Of a DNA stretch of 5,075 nt, positions 1 through 5,075 are shown one piece after another. The stretch's first letter is position 1. Every line of letters starts with the position of its first letter. This stretch comes from an uncultured Clostridiaceae bacterium (lineage in GTDB: Bacteria > Bacillota > Clostridia > Clostridiales > Oxobacteraceae): contig CALCDS010000312.1 of the NCBI GenBank assembly GCA_937900065.1, positions 1 to 5,075 on the forward strand, written 5' to 3'. The notes under the pieces are model-generated. The model did no database searches. It was not told the origin of the DNA and saw only the letters and a program-made list of their open reading frames with translations. Both the position numbers and the translations under genes were made by a program.

Positions 1-983
1 CCTGTAAGTTTATCTATAATCCTCACGCTTCCAAACCCGGTATCCAAAAGCAGCCTTCCTGCTCCGCCTTCCAATACATCGCCTATTATTGCCGCATCTT
101 TTCCTATATCAAATTTTCTAAGCTTGTTTAACAAATCATCAGCAATTGCGCTGTCTGCAATTATTACGACTTTGCCTTCATTGGCAGCATACAGGGGATC
201 TATTCCAAGCATATCGCTTGCAGTCCTCACTTCATCCTTCACAGGTATAAAGTCTTTGTAAATCTTTATATCATAGCTTGTACCTTCTATAAATTCCTTA
301 AGAGTGGTTGCAAGCCCTCCCCTTGTCGGATCCCTCATTATCTTTATGCCATCCTTAAACTCGATCGCTGTTTTTGTGAGGCTGCTTATAGGAGCACAGT
401 CAGATTTTAACACGTCAGAGTCAAACAATTTCTCCCTTGCCGCCATTATTGCAAGTCCATGATCTCCAATACTTCCAGATACTATTACCTTATCATCCCC
501 CTTTATTCTTAAGTTGCCAAGCATAATATTCTTATCCACTGTTCCTATTCCTGATGTGTTTATATAAATACCGTCGCAGCGGCCCTTTTCAACCACTTTG
601 GTATCGCCTGTAACCACCTCTACTTTGCATGCGTCAGCGGTTTGCTTTATAGAGCTGACGATTCTTACCAGAGAGTCGGTTGGAAAGCCTTCCTCTATTA
701 TGAGAGAAAGGCTTAAATATTTAGGAGTGCCGCCGCATACCGAAATATCGTTTACGGTTCCGCACACACAGAGTTTGCCTATATCACCTCCCGGGAAAAA
801 AAGAGGCTTTATAACAAAACTATCTGTGCTGAAAACCAGCCTTTCACATTTCAAATCAATATATGCTCCATCATTTAACTTATCCAGTTCGGTATTGGAT
901 AATGCAGGAAGCAATATGCTGTTTATAAGTTCAGAGGTTTTCTTCCCTCCGCTTCCATAACTCATTGAAATATATTTATCCAA
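1..983 (-). CDS. hypE: HypE, carbamoyl dehydratase of [NiFe]-hydrogenase maturation (3' end outside window)
   Basis: HypE carries the carbamoyl group received from HypF on its C-terminal Cys and uses ATP to dehydrate it to a thiocyanate, the source of the active-site CN ligands; it is a cytoplasmic PurM/AIR-synthase-fold protein. My translation gives 327 complete codons. Family motifs in order: YGSGGK (9-14), STDSFV (52-57), PGGDIGKL (64-71), GTVNDISVCGG (75-85), IIEEGFP (95-101), VTGDTKVV (124-131), GDHGLAI (173-179), MRDPTRGGLAT (216-226) and ANEGK (267-271). The frame is open at base 1, ending RIIDKLTG. Family members end in PRIC, so only about eight codons, including the catalytic Cys, should be missing. 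Start: TTG at 983, because AGGTGG lies 7 nt upstream. GTG at 989 would be only 1 nt from that site, and ATG at 965 would remove the residues before YGSGG. It follows hypD after a 116-nt gap. Identity is certain; the start is likely. Confidence 0.96.
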   Translation of the reverse strand, partial: MDKYISMSYGSGGKKTSELINSILLPALSNTELDKLNDGAYIDLKCERLVFSTDSFVIKPLFFPGGDIGKLCVCGTVNDISVCGGTPKYLSLSLIIEEGFPTDSLVRIVSSIKQTADACKVEVVTGDTKVVEKGRCDGIYINTSGIGTVDKNIMLGNLRIKGDDKVIVSGSIGDHGLAIMAAREKLFDSDVLKSDCAPISSLTKTAIEFKDGIKIMRDPTRGGLATTLKEFIEGTSYDIKIYKDFIPVKDEVRTASDMLGIDPLYAANEGKVVIIADSAIADDLLNKLRKFDIGKDAAIIGDVLEGGAGRLLLDTGFGSVRIIDKLT

Positions 984-990
984 GTTCACA

Positions 991-996
991 CCACCT
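991..996 (-). promoter_or_regulatory. Ribosome binding site of hypE that decides a TTG start
   Basis: On the minus strand the sequence is AGGTGG, followed by 7 nt and then TTG at 983-981. This is ideal Shine-Dalgarno spacing. The in-frame GTG at 989-987 begins only 1 nt after the motif and the first in-frame ATG (965-963) is 25 nt away, so the TTG is favoured. Confidence 0.7.
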
Positions 997-1009
997 AGCT
1001 ATGCAATTC

Positions 1010-1045
1010 ATTATATAATTTGCTCAATTGTGCAGCCATTTTCAA
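1010..1045 (-). promoter_or_regulatory. Weak internal promoter candidate for hypE
   Basis: On the minus strand a perfect TATAAT (1015-1010) lies about 27 nt upstream of the hypE start. The nearest -35-like hexamer, TTGAAA (1045-1040), is 24 nt away, which is too far for a normal sigma-A promoter. At 17-nt spacing the hexamer is TGGCTG, a poor match. In AT-rich DNA a lone TATAAT is expected by chance. I list it only because hypE is the one gene here that is separated from its neighbour. Confidence 0.2.
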
Positions 1046-1068
1046 TCGAGAGGTGCTGCTTTGTGAGC

Positions 1069-1092
1069 ATGCTGCTGTAAAACCAGCAGCAT
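1069..1092 (-). repeat. Perfect 9-bp inverted repeat (hairpin) between hypD and hypE
   Basis: The arms ATGCTGCTG and CAGCAGCAT are perfectly complementary across a 6-nt loop. In the transcript the hairpin starts 8 nt after the hypD stop codon. No U-tract follows, so it is not a canonical intrinsic terminator. More likely roles are an intercistronic stabilising or processing hairpin, or a partial attenuator lowering hypE expression. A second copy of AGCAGCA on the minus strand (1060-1054) could compete for the 5' arm. Confidence 0.6.
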
Positions 1093-1099
1093 ATTAAAA

Positions 1100-2194
1100 T
1101 CATATCATGTTTCGATACTTATAAGCTGCAGCACACGAGCCTTCCGAGGAGACCATGCAAGGCCCCACTGGGGAGTCGGGAACGCATTCTTTTCCAAAAA
1201 GCGGGCAGTTTGAAGGATCTATCAATCCCTTAACAACATCGCCGCATTTGCACGGTGTGTTTTTTATCTCATCTGTCAGCTTTATTTTGAATTTAACTTC
1301 AGCATCAAAGCGGCTGTATTTTTCTCTTATCTTAAGGCCGCTGTTTTTAATCATGCCCAAGCCCCTCCATATATCGTCGCGTGGTTTGAATACCTCATAT
1401 ACTGCATCCCTCGCAGCTGAATTTCCTTCAAAGCTTACAAGGCGGGTATACTCATTTTTGACTTCGCCCCTGCCTTCAGCGATTTCCTTTGCAATAAGAA
1501 ACAAGGAATTCAATATATCAACAGGTTCAAACCCGCTTATCACTCCGGGTATAGCGTATTCATACTGCAAAAACATGAAACCCTTCTGCCCCAATATCAC
1601 GGCAACATGTCCGGGAAGAAGAAAACCGTCTATCTTGACCTCTTTGCTTTCAAGAAGCGAGCGGATTGCAGGCTCAATCACCTTGTGAAGGCTGAATATC
1701 GAAAAATTATCGACTTTTCTTTTGTAAGCCTCCATCAGTGCCGAAGCAGCGGCAGGAGCCGTGGTCTCAAAGCCTATGCCCAAGAACACAACTTCACGGT
1801 CAGGATTATCGATTGCAATATCAAGAGCATCCATAGATGAATACACGGCTTTTATATCTGCTCCCATCATCCTGCTTTTTTCAAGTGAAATATCTTTTCT
1901 GGTCCCTGGGACCCTTATCATATCCCCATAAGTTGTTATTATAATATCCTTATTCATCGCTAAATTGCATATATCATCTATTCTTTCAGAAGGTGTCACG
2001 CACACAGGGCATCCGGGCCCAGATATCAGATTTATCCCCTTAGGAAGCATCTGTTTTATTCCGGCCTCAGCGATTGCCATTGTATGGGTGCCGCAAACTT
2101 CCATTATATTTATATCTTTAACATCAAGAGACTCTATTGCTTTCCTTAATGTTTTTACATCATCCTTGTTTCTGAACAAATCCTTTGCAAGCAT
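1100..2194 (-). CDS. hypD: HypD, iron-sulfur scaffold for Fe(CN)2CO assembly
   Basis: HypD pairs with HypC in the cytoplasm to hold the iron while the CN and CO ligands are attached, using a [4Fe-4S] cluster and redox-active thiols. The 364 residues are close to the usual family length. Visible motifs: MEVCGTHT (31-38, Cys34), SGPGCPVCVTP (58-68, Cys62 and Cys65), GFETTAPA (141-148), DGFLLPGHV (189-197), GFEPVDIL (221-228), EGNSAARDAV (256-265), and the C-terminal cysteine region with CKCGDV (315-320), NCPLFGKEC (329-337) and GPCMVSSEGSCAAAYKY (344-360). All expected cysteines are present. Of small note, the usual HKxxPPA stretch reads HKVIEPA (170-176). The ATG at 2194 has GGGAGG 6 nt upstream and lies inside the 3' end of hypC (35 nt overlap), which points to translational coupling and matched amounts of two partner proteins. 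Identity is certain. Confidence 0.98.
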   Translation of the reverse strand: MLAKDLFRNKDDVKTLRKAIESLDVKDINIMEVCGTHTMAIAEAGIKQMLPKGINLISGPGCPVCVTPSERIDDICNLAMNKDIIITTYGDMIRVPGTRKDISLEKSRMMGADIKAVYSSMDALDIAIDNPDREVVFLGIGFETTAPAAASALMEAYKRKVDNFSIFSLHKVIEPAIRSLLESKEVKIDGFLLPGHVAVILGQKGFMFLQYEYAIPGVISGFEPVDILNSLFLIAKEIAEGRGEVKNEYTRLVSFEGNSAARDAVYEVFKPRDDIWRGLGMIKNSGLKIREKYSRFDAEVKFKIKLTDEIKNTPCKCGDVVKGLIDPSNCPLFGKECVPDSPVGPCMVSSEGSCAAAYKYRNMI

Positions 2195-2402
2195 TTACAA
2201 CCTCCCGTACAGCTTCTAGATTCTCCTGTGCCATTTTTCTAGTCAGCTTTTCTATTGCAAATCCCGCATGCACGATGACATAGTCCCCAACCTCTGCATT
2301 CTTTATAAAATCTATCCTTATATTGCGCTTTATTCCATCCATTTCAGCGACAGCATTTTTTTCATTTATTGAAACAATCTTGAGCGGAACCGCCAGGCAC
2401 AT
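2160..2402 (-). CDS. hypC: HypC, hydrogenase maturation chaperone and iron carrier
   Basis: HypC (HypC/HybG/HupF family) binds HypD, carries the Fe(CN)2CO unit and docks on the hydrogenase large-subunit precursor. The frame continues upstream to an ATG at 2432, but HypC needs Cys as residue 2, exposed after Met removal. The start is therefore the ATG at 2402, giving MCLAVPLKIV and 80 residues, normal for the family. GGGGGTGG lies 5 nt upstream of it. The second ligand motif VIVHAGFAI (42-50) contains the conserved His45. The first 41 nt overlap the end of hypF and the last 35 nt overlap the start of hypD. The final residues (roughly ACKGFVQKQG) lie beyond the conserved core and double as hypD start-region DNA. 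Identity and start are both well supported. Confidence 0.97.
   Translation of the reverse strand: MCLAVPLKIVSINEKNAVAEMDGIKRNIRIDFIKNAEVGDYVIVHAGFAIEKLTRKMAQENLEAVREVVNACKGFVQKQG
2201..2206 (-). promoter_or_regulatory. Ribosome binding site of hypD inside hypC
   Basis: On the minus strand GGGAGG sits 6 nt before the hypD ATG and is read within hypC codons for the Arg-Glu-Val segment near HypC residues 66-68. Ribosomes finishing hypC pass directly over this site, which supports coupled translation. Confidence 0.85.
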
Positions 2403-4680
2403 CATAACCACCCCCGTTTTGTGCAATAACAAGCTGTCCTAAACTTACGCCCTCATCATTTGTCGATACCCTTCTATGAATATATACGTCAAATCCATTT
2501 TCTTTGAGCTTCTCCCTAAACTTGTGCAGCAAAATCATGTTCTGGAAAACACCTCCCGAAAGCACTACCCTTTCAAGACCTGTGTCATGCCTTATCATAC
2601 CGCATATTTTAACTCCGACCTCTACAAGCGTGTTGTGAAATGCCGAAGCGATTTTTGATATATCCCTGCCATATTGCATCGATTTTACTATGGAATCTAT
2701 CGTAGGGCGCCAATCGTATATATACATTCCCTTCTCTTTATCTATGCCGTAATTTAAAATGTCCTTTGAATATGCATCAGATACGGTTTCAAGCTTGATT
2801 GCACCTTGTCCTTCATAGGCCGCCCGGCTGCATATTCCAAGCAATGCGGCCGCACCGTCGAAAAACCTGCCGCAACTTGATGTATCGGGTGAGTTTATAC
2901 CCCTTGAAACCATTCTATAAAGCGTATCAATCGCCTTTTTATCGCCTTTTAGATCAGGCAGCAGATAAACGTAATCTATAAAATTATCCCCATAAGTTTT
3001 TATAAGATAGCTTAGGGACATTTTATACAAATCCTCCACAGCCTTGTCCCCGCCAGGCATTGGGGCTTTCAAAAAGCTTGCGGCACGGGTAAAATGCGAG
3101 TACCCTCCTGTAAGTATCTCGCCTCCCCAAATTGTGCCGTCAGTACCAAGGCCTGTCCCATCCCATGTTACGCCTATCACATCTCCTCTTATATTGTTGT
3201 CAGCCATACAGCTTGCCATATGTGCATGGTGATGCTGTATATAAACTTTTTTGATTGATTCCAGACTGTTTGCATACTCAGTTGAAAGATAATCCGGATG
3301 CAGATCGCAGGCCACTATCTCAGGCTCTATCTTAAACAAACGCTTGAATTTATCTATCTGCTCTTCATAGTGGCATAAAGTTTCATAATTCTTTAAATCG
3401 CCTATATGCTGGCTTAAAAAAACATACCTTCCCCTGCTTATCGAAAATGAGGCTTTCTGTTCAGCGCCGCAGGCAAGTATGGGTTCAAGATCCATATCAA
3501 GTTTTATTGGAAATGGAGCATAACCTCTTGACCGCCTTAGAAAATATTCCCTGCCATCTACAACCCTGAGCACTGAATCATCACATCTCGTATTTATTTC
3601 CCTGTTATGCATCAAAAAATAATCAGCAATGTTTTTTAATTTTGAAATTGCATCTTCATTCTTATATATGATAGGATCGTCAGATATATTGGCACTGGTC
3701 ATGACCAGCAAATCCAAATCTTTATCCTCGAAAAGAAGGTAGTGCAGCGGTGTATAAGGAAGCATAAATCCAATATAATCCGTATCAGGGGCAACTTCAT
3801 CAGGAATGATACAATTATCTAGTGCTTTTACAAGAACGATCGGTTTTCTTATGCTTTCAAGCATATTTTTTTCTGATTCCGTGACATATGCATACTTTGA
3901 TATCGACTCTATATCCCTGCTCATCATGGCAAAAGGTTTTTGCTCCCTATGCTTTCGCTTTCTCAATTCCGTGACAGCATGGGCGTTTAAACCGTCGCAT
4001 GCGAGATGAAAACCTCCTAATCCTTTAATCGCAACTATATTTCCGTCTTTTAACTTTTGAATCACATTTCTTATGGGATCGCCGTCAATGCTTGTACCAT
4101 ACTTATCAAACAGCTTTAACTTAGGCCCGCATTCGGGGCAGCAGTTAGGTTGAGCATGGTATCTTCGGTTTTCAATATCATGATATTCTCTGTTGCATTC
4201 AAAGCACATCGGGAACTTGGACATCGTAGTCCTATCCCTATCATATGGAAGGTCCTTTATAATCGTAAATCTAGGACCGCAGTTGGTACAATTTATAAAA
4301 GGGTACCTATATCTTTTATTTTTAGGATCCATCAGTTCCCTATAGCAATCCTTGCATGTTGAAACATCAGGCGATACCAATACAAAACCTTCTTTATCGC
4401 AATCGCTTTTTATTATTTTGAACTCTGTATAATTTTTGACATTTGAATATTCGACTTTAATATCTTCAATAACGGCAAGTGCCGGTGCTTTTTTAGGTAT
4501 GTCGACTATAAAATTATGGACTGCTTCCTCCTCACCCTCTATATCTATATTTACTCCGGATGTTGAATTTTGCACCCATCCTTTTAAATCATATTTGTTA
4601 ACGAGCTTATGGATAAAGGGCCTGAATCCAACGCCCTGCACGATCCCGAATATACTTATTGTGCTCCGTACCTTTGGCAT
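2362..4680 (-). CDS. hypF: HypF, carbamoyltransferase of [NiFe]-hydrogenase maturation
   Basis: HypF hydrolyses carbamoyl phosphate, forms carbamoyl-adenylate with ATP and transfers the carbamoyl group to the C-terminal Cys of HypE; it is cytoplasmic. All domains are present in 772 aa, slightly longer than typical. The N-terminal acylphosphatase domain (about 1-92) has GIVQGVGFRPF (12-22) with Arg20, and Asn38. The paired zinc fingers have CxxC at 109/112, 131/134, 159/162 and 181/184, with exact family spacings of 18, 24 and 18. The YrdC-like domain (about 200-385) has RKRKHREQKPFA (240-251) and TSANISDDPI (328-337). The Kae1-like domain has HHHAH (483-487), TWDGTG (505-510), SCGRFFDGAAALLG (602-615), EGQGAIKLE (623-631) and LSGGVFQN (707-714). 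A stop codon lies 4 codons upstream of the ATG, so no longer start is available. A weak AGGA sits 10 nt before the ATG. The last 19 residues (754-772) look non-conserved and overlap hypC. Confidence 0.98.
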   Translation of the reverse strand: MPKVRSTISIFGIVQGVGFRPFIHKLVNKYDLKGWVQNSTSGVNIDIEGEEEAVHNFIVDIPKKAPALAVIEDIKVEYSNVKNYTEFKIIKSDCDKEGFVLVSPDVSTCKDCYRELMDPKNKRYRYPFINCTNCGPRFTIIKDLPYDRDRTTMSKFPMCFECNREYHDIENRRYHAQPNCCPECGPKLKLFDKYGTSIDGDPIRNVIQKLKDGNIVAIKGLGGFHLACDGLNAHAVTELRKRKHREQKPFAMMSRDIESISKYAYVTESEKNMLESIRKPIVLVKALDNCIIPDEVAPDTDYIGFMLPYTPLHYLLFEDKDLDLLVMTSANISDDPIIYKNEDAISKLKNIADYFLMHNREINTRCDDSVLRVVDGREYFLRRSRGYAPFPIKLDMDLEPILACGAEQKASFSISRGRYVFLSQHIGDLKNYETLCHYEEQIDKFKRLFKIEPEIVACDLHPDYLSTEYANSLESIKKVYIQHHHAHMASCMADNNIRGDVIGVTWDGTGLGTDGTIWGGEILTGGYSHFTRAASFLKAPMPGGDKAVEDLYKMSLSYLIKTYGDNFIDYVYLLPDLKGDKKAIDTLYRMVSRGINSPDTSSCGRFFDGAAALLGICSRAAYEGQGAIKLETVSDAYSKDILNYGIDKEKGMYIYDWRPTIDSIVKSMQYGRDISKIASAFHNTLVEVGVKICGMIRHDTGLERVVLSGGVFQNMILLHKFREKLKENGFDVYIHRRVSTNDEGVSLGQLVIAQNGGGYDVPGGSAQDCFNK
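2408..2415 (-). promoter_or_regulatory. Ribosome binding site of hypC inside hypF
   Basis: On the minus strand GGGGGTGG lies 5 nt before the ATG at 2402. A tandem ATG at 2405 is only 2 nt away, and the ATG at 2432 is upstream of the site altogether. The site therefore selects the start that places Cys at position 2. The same bases encode the Gly run in the HypF tail (residues 756-758). Confidence 0.85.
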
Positions 4681-4737
4681 ATAATCATCATCCTAAACCA
4701 TGTTGAGTGTCGCAAATCAAATTTTTAATCATATCTT

Positions 4738-4746
4738 TTTATAACA
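4738..4746 (-). promoter_or_regulatory. Extended -10 promoter candidate close to hypF
   Basis: On the minus strand TGTTATAAA reads as an extended -10 element (TG-N-TATAAA). There is no good -35 at 16-18 nt upstream, which the TG extension can compensate for. Transcription would start near 4731, giving a leader of about 50 nt before the hypF ATG. It is plausible, but such motifs are common in AT-rich DNA. Confidence 0.35.
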
Positions 4747-4923
4747 GTTCAATACCAAAACAGCATGTAATATGTTCAAAATTTTCAGTTTGTCCTGTCA
4801 AAATTTAATATCTAATATTAACCAGTACAAATTATATTATACTAATTTTAAGCTATAATTGCCATATTTCGTAAACGATATTTTAAATAAGCTGCAACTT
4901 TTTTTTCAATTTACATAAAATTA

Positions 4924-4938
4924 TTTTTAGTCTAAAAA
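4924..4938. repeat. 15-bp palindrome TTTTTAG-T-CTAAAAA
   Basis: Perfect 7-bp arms around a single central base, 6 nt away from the Rex-like palindrome on the hypF side. The central spacer is too short to form a stable RNA hairpin, so if functional it would be a protein-binding dyad rather than a terminator. I do not recognise it as a known operator, and its A/T composition makes chance occurrence possible. Confidence 0.4.
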
Positions 4939-4944
4939 AGCAAA

Positions 4945-4962
4945 TTGTTATATATTTAACAT
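4945..4962. promoter_or_regulatory. Rex-like redox operator candidate
   Basis: The sequence TTGTTATATATTTAACAT matches the Firmicute Rex operator consensus TTGTTAA-N4-TTAACAA at 12 of 14 defined positions, with the exact 18-bp length and a perfect TGTTA/TAACA core. Rex represses many fermentation and hydrogenase genes until NADH rises. It lies just downstream of the TATAAT at 4974-4969 on the minus strand, so it would cover about +1 to +18 of that promoter. Its distance from hypF (about 265 nt) and the local AT-richness lower confidence. Confidence 0.4.
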
Positions 4963-4968
4963 ATGATG

Positions 4969-4996
4969 ATTATAGTACACTCCTGCAATCTATGAA
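4969..4996 (-). promoter_or_regulatory. Sigma-A-type promoter candidate overlapping the Rex-like site
   Basis: On the minus strand there is a -35-like TTCATA (4996-4991, 4 of 6 matches to TTGACA), a 16-nt spacer and a perfect TATAAT (4974-4969). Transcription would start near 4962, at the edge of the Rex-like palindrome, and give an approximately 280-nt leader before hypF. The leader contains no convincing gene. The promoter is supported by motif match and its geometry with the operator only. Confidence 0.35.
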
Positions 4997-5075
4997 TATT
5001 CAATATGATAACTGTTATATAATATTTTTCACTTTATTATAATAGCATCAATATTTACAGTTTTGAGATGGCTAT

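Larger units (their letters stand above)
4681..5075. other. AT-rich intergenic region upstream of hypF
   Basis: This 395-nt stretch has no supportable gene on either strand; every frame is broken by frequent stops and the only open stretches are under about 20 codons without ribosome sites. It is clearly more AT-rich than the coding DNA. It holds candidate promoters reading into hypF (4969-4996 and 4738-4746), a Rex-like palindrome (4945-4962), a TTTTTAG-T-CTAAAAA palindrome (4924-4938) and an orphan perfect -35 hexamer TTGACA on the minus strand (4801-4796) with no good -10 at normal spacing. I see no tRNA, riboswitch or terminator. The neighbouring gene beyond 5075 and its orientation are unknown. 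Confidence 0.8.

Noticed and set aside
532..540. DnaA-box-like TTATCCACT
   Set aside because: A single near match inside the conserved hypE coding sequence, with no cluster or AT-rich unwinding region around it.
598..960. 120-codon plus-strand open frame
   Set aside because: It is fully antisense to the well-conserved hypE, has no recognisable motif, and its composition reads as the complement of HypE codons.
1155..1688. 177-codon plus-strand open frame
   Set aside because: It is antisense to hypD, whose every family motif is intact; the plus frame shows no domain and no ribosome site worth noting.
2403..2432. Longer HypC start at the ATG at 2432 or the tandem ATG at 2405
   Set aside because: HypC function requires Cys directly after the initiator Met, and the ribosome site GGGGGTGG fits only the ATG at 2402.
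4703..4720. FNR/CRP-like dyad TTGA-N10-TCAA upstream of hypF
   Set aside because: FNR and CRP sites need a 6-nt gap between TTGA and TCAA; the 10-nt gap and imperfect inner arms do not fit.
4796..4801. Perfect -35 hexamer TTGACA on the minus strand
   Set aside because: At 16-19 nt spacing the -10 positions are poor; the first TATAAT-like hexamer (TATTAC) is 23 nt away, so it is not a usable promoter on its own.
4992..5042. 16-codon plus-strand frame beginning MNIQYDNCY
   Set aside because: No ribosome binding site, very short, and composed of AT-rich low-complexity codons.
5029..5073. Possible tail of an upstream minus-strand gene (14 codons then TGA)
   Set aside because: Too short to support; the other two frames are also stopped nearby and there is no recognisable protein end.

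Overview
The window is one end of a [NiFe]-hydrogenase maturation (hyp) operon. All genes lie on the minus strand, in transcription order hypF - hypC - hypD - hypE. The DNA is AT-rich, Ile codons are very often ATA, the Shine-Dalgarno sequences are strong and purine-rich, and the proteins look Firmicute-like. I infer an anaerobic low-GC Firmicute (clostridial or thermoanaerobacterial type), but the species cannot be read from this window.

Layout from high to low coordinate, which is the direction of transcription: (a) 4681-5075 is a gene-free, very AT-rich upstream region. It holds two promoter candidates, a palindrome resembling a Rex (NADH/NAD+ redox sensor) operator at 4945-4962, and a second short palindrome at 4924-4938. 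(b) 2362-4680 is hypF, full length (772 aa) with all expected domains. (c) 2160-2402 is hypC (80 aa), whose start lies inside the end of hypF (41 nt overlap). (d) 1100-2194 is hypD (364 aa), whose start lies inside the end of hypC (35 nt overlap). (e) 984-1099 is a 116-nt gap with a perfect 9-bp hairpin just after the hypD stop. (f) 1-983 is hypE, probably with a TTG start, running off the window about eight codons before its expected end.

Together the four proteins build and load the Fe(CN)2CO part of the [NiFe] active site. HypF activates the carbamoyl group of carbamoyl phosphate with ATP and passes it to the C-terminal cysteine of HypE. HypE dehydrates it to a thiocyanate. The HypC-HypD complex accepts the cyanides on iron, and HypC delivers the unit to the hydrogenase large subunit. 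The nickel-insertion genes hypA and hypB, the hydrogenase structural genes and its maturation protease are not in this window.

The genes are intact and conventional, and I found no evidence of a new system. The points most worth a second look are regulatory: the Rex-like palindrome placed at the predicted transcription start of an upstream promoter, and the structured gap that separates hypE from an otherwise overlapping gene set.
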